This document shows, in pieces, positions 1-6,850 of a DNA stretch of 11,911 nucleotides; positions within the stretch are counted from its first letter, which is position 1; each line of letters starts with the position of its first letter. The stretch covers positions 1 through 11,911 of the forward strand of contig JAGOIM010000029.1 of assembly GCA_017995665.1 (NCBI GenBank), read 5' to 3'. This stretch comes from Anaerolineaceae bacterium. Its GTDB lineage: Bacteria > Chloroflexota > Anaerolineae > Anaerolineales > Anaerolineaceae. A model generated the notes under the pieces. The model was not told where the DNA came from, did no database searches, and saw only the letters and a program-made list of their open reading frames with translations. The position numbers and the translations under genes are program-made.

Positions 1-420
1 TTGGTGGGCATGGTCCTTGGCCGAATTATTGGCTCACGTTTGCTGCATAAAATAGAACGGAATAAGGTTTTGCTCAGCTCTTTTGCGCTTGGCATTTTGG
101 GATTTGCGATTTTTTGGCTGAGCAGCAGCCAAAGTCTTTCTGTTATCGGCTTGTTCATCGCCGGAATGGGTGTGGCGAATCTTTATGCCAGCATGATCAC
201 GCTTTGCTTTGAAGCAGCCGGAAAAGAACGCGCAGCAGCCGGTGCGGCGACAACGCTTGCAAGCGGCGTAGCTATTTTTGCTTTGCCATTTGCACTGGGT
301 TCTTTGGCAGATTTAATCAGCATTCGTTATGCCGTATTGCTAATCCCCTTCTTGTTTTTAGTTTTAGCGTTACTTTTCATTTTTAACATGCGTTCAGAGC
401 AAAAGAAAGTTAGAGGTTGA
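1..420 (+). CDS. MFS transporter, C-terminal part (5' truncated by window)
   Basis: The frame is open from the first base and ends in TGA at 418-420, so this is the 3' end of a gene that begins outside the window; the apparent TTG start is not to be trusted. The 139 visible residues are strongly hydrophobic, with about four to five membrane helices. Near the start is a charged loop (G-R-I-I-G-S-R-L-L-H-K-I-E-R-N-K) resembling the MFS motif A repeat between TM8 and TM9. A glycine/alanine-rich stretch (AAGAATTLASGVA) at about 80-92 is typical of MFS TM11. The likely role is a secondary transporter in the cytoplasmic membrane. The substrate cannot be read from this half. The stop overlaps the start region of the next gene (TGATGATG), suggesting translational coupling to the SDR-like gene. 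Confidence 0.8.
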   Translation: MVGMVLGRIIGSRLLHKIERNKVLLSSFALGILGFAIFWLSSSQSLSVIGLFIAGMGVANLYASMITLCFEAAGKERAAAGAATTLASGVAIFALPFALGSLADLISIRYAVLLIPFLFLVLALLFIFNMRSEQKKVRG

Positions 421-422
421 TG

Positions 423-1424
423 ATGAAGATTTTATTTATCGGTGGAACCGGAACGATTAGTTACAGCTGTTCAAAACTCGCCATAGAGAAAGGTCATCAG
501 GTCAGCCTTTTAACCCGAGGAAAAACAAGCATCCGCGAAGCTTTGCCAGAAGCAGAGCTGATTTATGCTGATATCCGGGATGCGGATTCGGTCAAAGCCA
601 CTTTGGCTGAGAGGCATTTTGACGTAGTGGCTGATTTCACTTCCTTCAACCCCAGCCAGAGCGAGAATGCAATTGAGCTGTTCAGAGACAAGACAAAGCA
701 ATACATTTTCATATCTTCTGCCAGTGCCTACCAAACCCCGGCCGAAAAGTTGCCCATCACCGAAGAAACGCCCTTGGATAATCCCTTTTGGCAATATTCA
801 AGAGATAAAGCCGCTTGCGAAGTGCGTTTGATGCGCGCCTATCGGGAAGAGGCTTTCCCCCTCACAATTGTCCGTCCTTCTCATACCTATGATGAAGGCT
901 ATATCCCGATTACCGGACGATGGAGCGTGGTTGAGCGAATGCTCGCCGGAAAACCTGTGATCGTCTATGGCGATGGCACCTCGCTTTGGACGCTGACCCA
1001 TGCTACAGACTTTGCCAAAGGTTTTGTCGGTCTATTTGGGAAAAGCGAAGCGCTTGGTCAGGCATATCACATCACCTCGGATGAATGGCAGACCTGGAAT
1101 CAGATTGTCGGGAAATTGGCCTCTGCTTTGGGAGTTGAACCTAAGATTGTGCACGTCCCTTCGGATTTGATTGCAATGTATGACAAGGAATGGGGCGATG
1201 GTTTGCTCGGAGATAAATCGCACAGTTTCATTCTGGATAACAGCAAAATTAAAGCCCTTGTGCCGGACTTTGTCTGCACCGTGCCTTTTGCAGAAGGAAT
1301 TAAACGAAGCCTTGATTTTCATCGGCGGAACCCAGCCTTGCAAATTGTTGACCCAAAGTTTAATCAAACCGTTGACCGAATTTTGGAGCATTACGCCCAG
1401 GCGTATCCAGACGGTAGTTTTTAG
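423..1424 (+). CDS. NAD-dependent epimerase/dehydratase-like atypical SDR protein
   Basis: This is a 333-residue Rossmann-fold protein of the extended/atypical short-chain dehydrogenase group. The N-terminus has the nucleotide-binding pattern GGTGTIS at about residues 7-13 after a hydrophobic strand (KILFI). A strand ending ISSAS at 97-101 supplies the usual Ser, and Y125-S-R-D-K129 is the YxxxK catalytic pair. VRPSHTY at 150-156 is typical of sugar-nucleotide epimerase-like folds. The C-terminal half resembles the chloroplast CSP41/NAD-dependent dehydratase group; this comparison is from memory and unverified. The substrate is unknown. TTG at 417, ATG at 420 and ATG at 423 are all possible starts. 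I chose 423 because AGAGG at 412-416 leaves a 6-nt spacer. It overlaps the end of the upstream MFS gene and is probably co-transcribed with it. Confidence 0.8.
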   Translation: MKILFIGGTGTISYSCSKLAIEKGHQVSLLTRGKTSIREALPEAELIYADIRDADSVKATLAERHFDVVADFTSFNPSQSENAIELFRDKTKQYIFISSASAYQTPAEKLPITEETPLDNPFWQYSRDKAACEVRLMRAYREEAFPLTIVRPSHTYDEGYIPITGRWSVVERMLAGKPVIVYGDGTSLWTLTHATDFAKGFVGLFGKSEALGQAYHITSDEWQTWNQIVGKLASALGVEPKIVHVPSDLIAMYDKEWGDGLLGDKSHSFILDNSKIKALVPDFVCTVPFAEGIKRSLDFHRRNPALQIVDPKFNQTVDRILEHYAQAYPDGSF

Positions 1425-1486
1425 TAGACTTTATTTAGTCACCGTCTTCGCAGACATCGGGTAAAATAGGCAAACCAGGAGCATGC

Positions 1487-2374
1487 ATGAATATTTCAGA
1501 ATTATTTAATCATAAAAAAACACTTTTTTCGCTGGAAATCTTCCCGCCTAAAAAGGATTCGCCCTACAACGCGATCTATAACTCCCTCTTGAAGTTGCGT
1601 GGAGTTCCGGCTGATTTCATCAGTGTTACTTATGGTGCCGGTGGTTCAAAGGCTCAGCAAGACAAGACGATTGAAATCGCTTCCCTGATTTTGCAAACCT
1701 ATCATACCGAACCGGTTGCTCATCTGACTTGCGTCAACGCTAATCAGGAACAAGTTTTGCAAACCCTGGCTTTATTAAAAGAAAACAAAGTTGAAAACAT
1801 CATGGTCCTAAGAGGGGATATCACAGCTGAAACGCCCGAAAAGCGGGACTTTCAATATGCCTCCGATTTAGCTGCCTTCATCAAAGCAAATTATCCCGAA
1901 TTCAACTTGCTTGGAGCATGTTACCCGGAGAAGCATTATCAGGCTGAAAGCCTCGAAAAAGACATCGAACATTTGAAAACCAAGGTTGACCATGGCGTCA
2001 CCCATCTGATTAGCCAGCTCTTCTATGATAATGAAAAGTTTTACACCTTCCGAGATTTAACCGAACAGGCAGGGCTCAATGTGCCGATTGAAACCGGCAT
2101 TATGCCCATCACCAACGCCAAACAAATTGAGCGAACCGTTGGTTTGAGCGGTGCGACCGTCCCCAAAAAGTTAACTCGACTGGTTGAGCGCTATGGAGAT
2201 AATCCAAAGGCAATGTTTGATGCGGGAATCCATTATGCGATTGAACAGATTATGGATTTGATTGCCAATGACGTCCGTGGCATCCATCTCTACACCATGA
2301 ACAATGTTGAAATCGCAACCCGAGTGAGCGATGCAATTGGGAACATTTTAGAAGCAGTAAATAATCCTTCTTAA
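1487..2374 (+). CDS. metF: 5,10-methylenetetrahydrofolate reductase
   Basis: This is a 295-residue FAD enzyme with the MTHFR TIM-barrel fold. It reduces 5,10-methylene-THF to 5-methyl-THF for methionine synthesis, and in acetogenic pathways works in the methyl branch. Family motifs appear in order: SLEIFPPK (15-22), with E17 matching the catalytic Glu28 of E. coli MetF; SVTYGAGGS (46-54); HLTC (79-82); VLRGD (107-111), with D111 matching Asp120; ACYPEKH (144-150); SQLFYDN (176-182); GIMPI (204-208); and GIHLYTMN near the C-terminus. The length is normal for the bacterial catalytic domain, without the regulatory domain of eukaryotic enzymes. The ATG at 1487 is fixed by AGGAG at 1477-1481 with a 5-nt spacer; the ATG at 1483 is out of frame. 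A TAAAAT at 1462-1467 could be a -10 box, but I see no good -35, so co-transcription with the SDR gene (62-nt gap) is also possible. Confidence 0.96.
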   Translation: MNISELFNHKKTLFSLEIFPPKKDSPYNAIYNSLLKLRGVPADFISVTYGAGGSKAQQDKTIEIASLILQTYHTEPVAHLTCVNANQEQVLQTLALLKENKVENIMVLRGDITAETPEKRDFQYASDLAAFIKANYPEFNLLGACYPEKHYQAESLEKDIEHLKTKVDHGVTHLISQLFYDNEKFYTFRDLTEQAGLNVPIETGIMPITNAKQIERTVGLSGATVPKKLTRLVERYGDNPKAMFDAGIHYAIEQIMDLIANDVRGIHLYTMNNVEIATRVSDAIGNILEAVNNPS

Positions 2375-2466
2375 GCAAAAGCAGAGGTCTGAAGCGAAGC
2401 TGGCAGGGGGATTTGGCTACTCGAAATGCTCTAATGTGCTGCCTGCTGCGAGTTGGAATTGTTAAC

Positions 2467-2490
2467 TTTTCGTCATAATCGCTACGAAAA
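2467..2490. repeat. Inverted repeat TTTTCGT-N10-ACGAAAA upstream of the clpC promoter
   Basis: There are perfect 7-bp arms, TTTTCGT (2467-2473) and ACGAAAA (2484-2490), around a 10-nt centre. The repeat lies 22 bp upstream of the extended -10 of the clpC promoter, where a regulator could bind. No T-run follows, so it is not a convincing terminator for metF. It is not the CIRCE sequence. Confidence 0.45.
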
Positions 2491-2503
2491 CAGGTATTCA
2501 AAA

Positions 2504-2587
2504 GTCAATTTTGGTATACTGCAAGTGTCAATTAGGCAAGTATTTTGCGCATTGACCGTCTGTAATATAACACCCCGTCTGATTGAC
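2504..2587. promoter_or_regulatory. Cluster of four GTCAAT elements around the clpC promoter (putative operators)
   Basis: The hexamer GTCAAT occurs at 2504-2509 and 2527-2532 on the plus strand and, as ATTGAC, at 2551-2556 and 2582-2587 on the minus strand. The first two extend to GTCAATT and flank the -10 box at a 23-bp interval, about two helical turns. The second and third are inverted around an inner GCAA/TTGC match and could form a hairpin at the start of the mRNA. The core resembles the GTCAA of CtsR heptads, but the 3-nt-spaced tandem layout of true CtsR sites is absent. A regulatory role is inference. Confidence 0.4.
2512..2520 (+). promoter_or_regulatory. Extended -10 promoter for the clpC-radA operon
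   Basis: TGG-TATACT (TG at 2512-2513, hexamer 2515-2520) matches the extended -10 consensus TGnTATAAT with one mismatch. There is no good -35 box at 16-18 bp, which is common for extended -10 promoters. Transcription would start near 2527 and give a leader of about 120 nt before clpC. A second, weaker candidate (TATAAC at 2566-2571 with TTGCGC at 2545-2550) also exists. Confidence 0.55.
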
Positions 2588-2649
2588 ATACTGCCAAATC
2601 AAATTATCGGGATAACGAGGCAGTAGATCTTATTTTTAGGAGGTTTGCC

Positions 2650-5217
2650 ATGGCTGGCATCAATAAATTTACCCAAAAAGCTAAACGCGTCCTCAGCCTG
2701 GCCCAACAAGAGGCAGAAGATGAAGGAGCTCCAAAGATTGGCACTGAGCACATGCTCTTGGGGCTTAGTCTGGAAGGCGGAAGCGCCGCCAAATATGTTT
2801 TAGATGTTCTACACATTCAAACAGATCATATCCGACAGGTTTTGCAAAAAATGCGTGGCGAGCAAGAACGAAGCGCAGATAAACCGGCCGGTTTAGCGGA
2901 TGACGTTAAACGCTTGCTCGAACAATCAGTGAATGAAGAATTCGGCGAACCTAATCGGATGATTGGCACCGAGCATCTCATCATGGCGATGAGTCGTGAT
3001 GAAAACAGCATGGCTATGCAGATTTTAGCCACGCTTGGCATCACAGCCGAGCAAATTCAGCGCCAAACCCGCCGCATTCTGGCAGAGTTTAAAGAAATGC
3101 AAGACGCAGCTGAAAAAGGTGATGCACTTGATGATTTCGAGAAAAGCGATGTCATCAGCCGTCGTGGAGTTTCTCGCCGTAAAGAGAAAGACCAAGGCAA
3201 GACTCCTTTGGTCGACCAATTGGCAACCGACCTGACCGCTTTAGCGGAAGAAGGCAAACTCGACCCGGTTATTGGACGCAGCAAAGAAATTGAGCGGCTG
3301 ATTCAAATTTTGGCTCGCCGCACCAAAAACAACCCGGCACTGATTGGTGAACCCGGTGTTGGCAAAACGGCTATCGTTGAAGGTCTGGCACAGCGCATCG
3401 TCGAAGGAGATGTGCCTGCTTTGCTTTTGGGCAAGCGTGTCATGCAATTGGATGTCGGCTCAATCGTTGCCGGCACGATGTATCGCGGGCAATTTGAAGA
3501 AAGATTAAAACGCGTGATTGACGAGCTGAAAAGTTCGGGCGACATCGTTTTCATTGACGAATTGCATATGCTGGTAGGTGCCGGTTCTGCCGGTTCCTCA
3601 GTTGACGCTGCCAACATCCTCAAACCTGCCCTCTCGAGAGGTGAATTGCAGGTTGTCGGCGCAACCACAAGCAACGAGTATCGCAAAAATATCGAAAGTG
3701 ATGCTGCATTAGAGCGTCGTTTCCAATCGATTGTGGTCGATCAACCCAGTGTTGAAGAAACAATCGAAATTTTGCATGGCTTGCGCCCCAATTATGAGGA
3801 ACATCATCGCCTGAATATCAGCGACGCTGCGCTTGAAGCGGCCGCTAAGCTGAGTTCGCGCTATGTTACCGAACGTTTCTTGCCCGATAAGGCAATTGAC
3901 CTGGTGGATGAAGCGGCTTCCCGCGTTCGCATGTATAAGAGCGAATCTGCAACCGACAGCAAAGAGCTGATGATGGAATTGCGTCAAATTCGCAAAGACT
4001 TAAAATCGGCCCAAAGTGCCGGTGATCCTGATAACATCCAGGCGCTGATTAAGCGTCAGGAAACTTTGGAAGAAGAATTGCAAGGCTTCCAGACTGCTTG
4101 GGATCGTTCAGCGGCACCTACCGTTGACGAAAACGACATTGCCGATGTGATTTCGATGTGGACCGGTATTCCTCTCACCCAAATTGAGACGGTTGAGTCT
4201 GAACGCTTGCTGAACCTGGAAGCGGAATTGGGCAAATCGATCATTGGGCAAGCCGAAGCGATTGTGGCGGTTTCGAAAGCGATTCGACGGGCAAGAGCCG
4301 GTTTGAAAAACCCAAGGCGGCCGATTGGTTCCTTTATGTTCCTTGGCCCGACCGGTGTCGGGAAAACTGAATTGACAAAATCCTTAGCCAGGCAAATGTT
4401 TGGCACGGAAGACGCCCTGATACAAATCGACATGTCCGAATTTATGGAAAGGCACAGCATCAGCCGTTTGGTCGGTGCGCCTCCAGGTTATGTCGGTTAT
4501 GACGAAGCCGGGCAGCTGACCGAAGCAATTCGCCGCAAACCTTATTCAATCGTTGTCTTTGACGAAATTGAAAAGGCACACCCCGAAGCGCTCAATATGC
4601 TCCTCCAAATTATGGAAGAGGGACATCTGACCGATGCCAAGGGGCTTAAGGTCGATTTCCGAAACGCTATCATCATCATGACCACCAACATTGGCGCAGA
4701 TTTGATTCGCCGACAGGCTGGTTTGGGCTTTAGCCTGACCGTTGATGAGAGCAAAGAGGAAGAGCTTGATTATAAAGAAATGCAGAAAAAGCTGATGGAT
4801 GCTCTGAAACGCAATTTCAGACCTGAGTTTATCAACCGACTGGATTCGGTGATTGTTTTCCGATCCTTGAATCGCAAGGATATCCGCCAGATTGTCGCTT
4901 TGGAAATTGATAAACTTACCGAGCGGCTTGAAGAGCAAGAAATCAAGCTGGTGCCAAGCGATGCTGCTTTGGATTTCCTTTCCGAGTTGGGTTTTGACCC
5001 TGAGATGGGTGCCCGTCCGGTTCGGCGTGTGATTACGAATGAGATTGAAGAACGACTTTCTGACGAATTGCTTGCCAAACATTTCGAGAGTGGCGATACA
5101 ATCAAGGTCGATCTTGAAGAAAGAATGAATGCAGACGGCGAGAATGAAAAACTTATTATTCTCAGCCGAATGGAAAGCCGAGAGGAAAAGGCAGAGCCTG
5201 AACTAATCGGCAGCTAA
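2650..5217 (+). CDS. clpC: ATP-dependent Clp protease ATP-binding subunit ClpC
   Basis: This is an 855-residue HSP100/AAA+ unfoldase that feeds proteins to the ClpP peptidase in the cytoplasm. The N-domain is a double Clp_N repeat (1-145) with GTEH at 31-34 and 106-109. D1 has Walker A GEPGVGKT (233-240), Walker B VFIDEL (300-305) and the arginine-finger region ERRF (355-358). A short helical middle segment (about 435-480) marks ClpC rather than ClpB. D2 has Walker A GPTGVGKT (566-573), Walker B VVFDEIEKAHPE (635-646), sensor TTN (678-680), FINRLD (727-732) and the sensor-2 motif GARPVRR (787-793). The tripeptide LGF at 692-694 sits where the ClpP-docking loop is expected, so ClpP partnership is likely. 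AGGAGG at 2638-2643 with a 6-nt spacer fixes the start. It forms an operon with radA. No ctsR, mcsA or mcsB precedes it. Confidence 0.97.
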   Translation: MAGINKFTQKAKRVLSLAQQEAEDEGAPKIGTEHMLLGLSLEGGSAAKYVLDVLHIQTDHIRQVLQKMRGEQERSADKPAGLADDVKRLLEQSVNEEFGEPNRMIGTEHLIMAMSRDENSMAMQILATLGITAEQIQRQTRRILAEFKEMQDAAEKGDALDDFEKSDVISRRGVSRRKEKDQGKTPLVDQLATDLTALAEEGKLDPVIGRSKEIERLIQILARRTKNNPALIGEPGVGKTAIVEGLAQRIVEGDVPALLLGKRVMQLDVGSIVAGTMYRGQFEERLKRVIDELKSSGDIVFIDELHMLVGAGSAGSSVDAANILKPALSRGELQVVGATTSNEYRKNIESDAALERRFQSIVVDQPSVEETIEILHGLRPNYEEHHRLNISDAALEAAAKLSSRYVTERFLPDKAIDLVDEAASRVRMYKSESATDSKELMMELRQIRKDLKSAQSAGDPDNIQALIKRQETLEEELQGFQTAWDRSAAPTVDENDIADVISMWTGIPLTQIETVESERLLNLEAELGKSIIGQAEAIVAVSKAIRRARAGLKNPRRPIGSFMFLGPTGVGKTELTKSLARQMFGTEDALIQIDMSEFMERHSISRLVGAPPGYVGYDEAGQLTEAIRRKPYSIVVFDEIEKAHPEALNMLLQIMEEGHLTDAKGLKVDFRNAIIIMTTNIGADLIRRQAGLGFSLTVDESKEEELDYKEMQKKLMDALKRNFRPEFINRLDSVIVFRSLNRKDIRQIVALEIDKLTERLEEQEIKLVPSDAALDFLSELGFDPEMGARPVRRVITNEIEERLSDELLAKHFESGDTIKVDLEERMNADGENEKLIILSRMESREEKAEPELIGS

Positions 5218-5227
5218 GCGAGGCTTA

Positions 5228-6616
5228 ATGGCAAAAAGCTACACACGCTATGTTTGTCAGGTATGCGGGAAAACAAGTTCCCGTTCATTTGGACGTTGTC
5301 CCAGTTGTGACAGCTGGGACAGCATGGTTGAAGAAATCGTCCAGGATTCACCCATAAAATCTAAGAGCCCGGTCAAAGGGCTCTTAGGTTCTTCAAAAGT
5401 TCGCCCTTTGTCTGAGATAGATGGACAGGTAGAAGAACGCATTCCCTTGAAAATAGATGAGTTTGCCCGTGTTTTGGGCGGCGGAATTGTTCCGGGCTCG
5501 GTCGTCTTAATTGGCGGCGATCCGGGGATTGGGAAAAGCACGCTCACCCTGCAAATGGCGATGGAGCTGGCGGCAGATAATTTGGTGCTCTATGTTTCCG
5601 GTGAAGAATCGGAGCGCCAAATCAAGATGCGGGCTGTGCGTCTGGCGACGGAAGAAAAACTGCCCAAAAATTTGCTTTTGGTTACCGAAACGAATTTGGG
5701 AGTCATCTTTGAACATATCGCCGAGGTGAAACCATCCTTGGTGATTATCGACTCAATTCAAACGATAACTTTGCCGGAGATGGAATCGGCAGCCGGTTCA
5801 ATTTCTCAGGTGAGAGAATCCGCCGCTAAGCTGCGCGAATTAGCTAAAACCACCGGCATAACCGTTTTTATGATTGGGCATGTTACCAAAGAAGGCACAA
5901 TCGCCGGACCCAGAGTTTTGGAACATATCGTCGATACGGTTTTATACCTTGAGGGCGAACATTTTCAATCCTATCGCCTTTTGCGCTCGGTCAAAAACCG
6001 CTATGGCGCCACCAACGAAGTCGGCGTTTTTGAAATGCAGGAACGCGGCATGGTGGAAGTGCGCAACCCGAGCGAAGTTTTTCTGGCAGAGCGGATGATA
6101 AACGCCCCCGGTTCGGCAATTGCGGTAACAATGGAAGGCACGCGCCCGCTTTTGGTTGAAATACAGGGGCTGACCACCGCCACCAGCTATGGCAACCCGC
6201 GCCGAACGGCAAATGGAAACGATTTTAACCGTTTGCTGATTATCGCTGCGGTATTGACCAGGCGGCTTGGGCTTGCCCTCGGCAATCAGGATTTGATTAC
6301 CAATGTCGTCAGCGGATTGCGGATTGACGAACCGGCAGCCGATTTGGCAGTTGCTACGGCAATAGCCTCTTCTTATCGCGATCAGGCGGTTCGGGCAGAT
6401 ACGGTCTTGATTGGCGAAATTGGTTTATCCGGTGAATTGCGCATGGTCGGGCAGATGCAAACCCGTTTGCGCGAAGCCGCAAAACTTGGCTTCAAACGTG
6501 CGGTCGTCCCAAAACGTCATCGTCAGGCTGAGCCCTGGCCCAAGGGGATTGAGGTCGTTGAAGCCCGCTCTTTGCGAGAGGCATTAAAAGAAGCCCTGCT
6601 GGAAAAAGAGGGCTAA
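5228..6616 (+). CDS. radA: DNA repair protein RadA (Sms)
   Basis: This is a 462-residue RecA-family ATPase that promotes branch migration in homologous recombination and repair. An N-terminal C4 zinc finger (C10, C13, C24, C27) is followed by the RecA-like core. The core has Walker A GGDPGIGKST (96-105), Walker B LVIIDSIQT (171-179), SQVRE near 193 and the RadA signature KNRYG at 256-260, where most family members have KNRFG. The C-terminal Lon-like domain (about 285-455) is proteolytically dead: the Lon D-G-P-S-A-G segment reads D-E-P-A-A-D at 367-372, so the serine is replaced. The length is typical. ATG at 5228 is 10 nt after the clpC stop, with GAGG at 5220-5223, so it is the second gene of the clpC operon. 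A strong terminator follows directly. Confidence 0.97.
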   Translation: MAKSYTRYVCQVCGKTSSRSFGRCPSCDSWDSMVEEIVQDSPIKSKSPVKGLLGSSKVRPLSEIDGQVEERIPLKIDEFARVLGGGIVPGSVVLIGGDPGIGKSTLTLQMAMELAADNLVLYVSGEESERQIKMRAVRLATEEKLPKNLLLVTETNLGVIFEHIAEVKPSLVIIDSIQTITLPEMESAAGSISQVRESAAKLRELAKTTGITVFMIGHVTKEGTIAGPRVLEHIVDTVLYLEGEHFQSYRLLRSVKNRYGATNEVGVFEMQERGMVEVRNPSEVFLAERMINAPGSAIAVTMEGTRPLLVEIQGLTTATSYGNPRRTANGNDFNRLLIIAAVLTRRLGLALGNQDLITNVVSGLRIDEPAADLAVATAIASSYRDQAVRADTVLIGEIGLSGELRMVGQMQTRLREAAKLGFKRAVVPKRHRQAEPWPKGIEVVEARSLREALKEALLEKEG

Positions 6617-6620
6617 TAGC

Positions 6621-6648
6621 AAAAAACCACCTTGCGGTGGTTTTTTTT
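6621..6648 (+). terminator. Intrinsic terminator of the clpC-radA operon
   Basis: The stem is AAAAAACCACC (6621-6631) pairing with GGTGGTTTTTT (6636-6646) around the loop TTGC, followed by more T's up to 6648. It begins 4 nt after the radA stop. The A-run makes it potentially active in both directions. Confidence 0.93.
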
Positions 6649-6674
6649 ACCTGTAGTAATAAGACTGTAGCGCA

Positions 6675-6738
6675 AAGTGAGGTTGAAGAGTCTCAAAGTG
6701 ATATTATCACATGCGCGAAATCATCCCCAACCTCACTT
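6675..6738. repeat. Nested inverted repeat (11-bp arms) with inner palindrome
   Basis: AAGTGAGGTTG (6675-6685) is exactly reverse-complementary to CAACCTCACTT (6728-6738), with 42 nt between. Inside lies the odd-length perfect palindrome GTGATATTATCAC (6698-6710). The compact two-level layout, in a non-coding gap just after a terminator, looks like a REP/MITE-type dispersed repeat or a structured RNA. The sequence alone does not decide between them. Confidence 0.5.
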
Positions 6739-6812
6739 AAAATTGTAAATCGGATATGCAATATTACCAATACGATGTCAAAGGTTGGATCAATACCACC
6801 CACTTCGTTCGG

Positions 6813-6835
6813 GCAGGATGTCTGCCTGCGTTTTT
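6813..6835 (+). terminator. Weak hairpin with T-run, possible terminator
   Basis: GCAGG (6813-6817) pairs with CCTGC (6825-6829) around a 7-nt loop and is followed by G and TTTTT (6831-6835). The stem is only 5 bp. On the plus strand it would be a back-up stop behind radA; it does not have the right polarity for the minus-strand lipoprotein gene. Confidence 0.25.
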
Positions 6836-6850
6836 GGGCTTTTCAAACCC

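Larger units (their letters stand above)
6649..6850. other. Intergenic stretch between radA and the lipoprotein gene; no credible gene
   Basis: These 202 bp lie between two converging transcription units. They hold a nested inverted repeat (6675-6738, listed separately) and a weak hairpin with a T-run at 6813-6835. A 97-codon plus-strand frame (6637-6930) starts inside the terminator, runs through the repeat and overlaps the lipoprotein gene antisense. It has no family features or ribosome binding site, and I do not regard it as a gene. Confidence 0.6.

Noticed and set aside
2250..2501. 83-codon minus-strand frame at the end of metF and in the metF-clpC gap
   Set aside because: It overlaps metF antisense, is rich in Arg, Leu and Ser without structure, and has no ribosome binding site.
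2504..2533. CtsR operator at clpC
   Set aside because: Only the GTCAA core matches. The tandem heptads with a 3-nt spacer and the AAA ends of the known operator are missing, so I report only a repeated hexamer.
4546..5082. 178-codon minus-strand frame inside clpC
   Set aside because: It lies wholly within a clear clpC coding sequence on the opposite strand and shows no domain or ribosome binding site; it is a shadow of codon bias.
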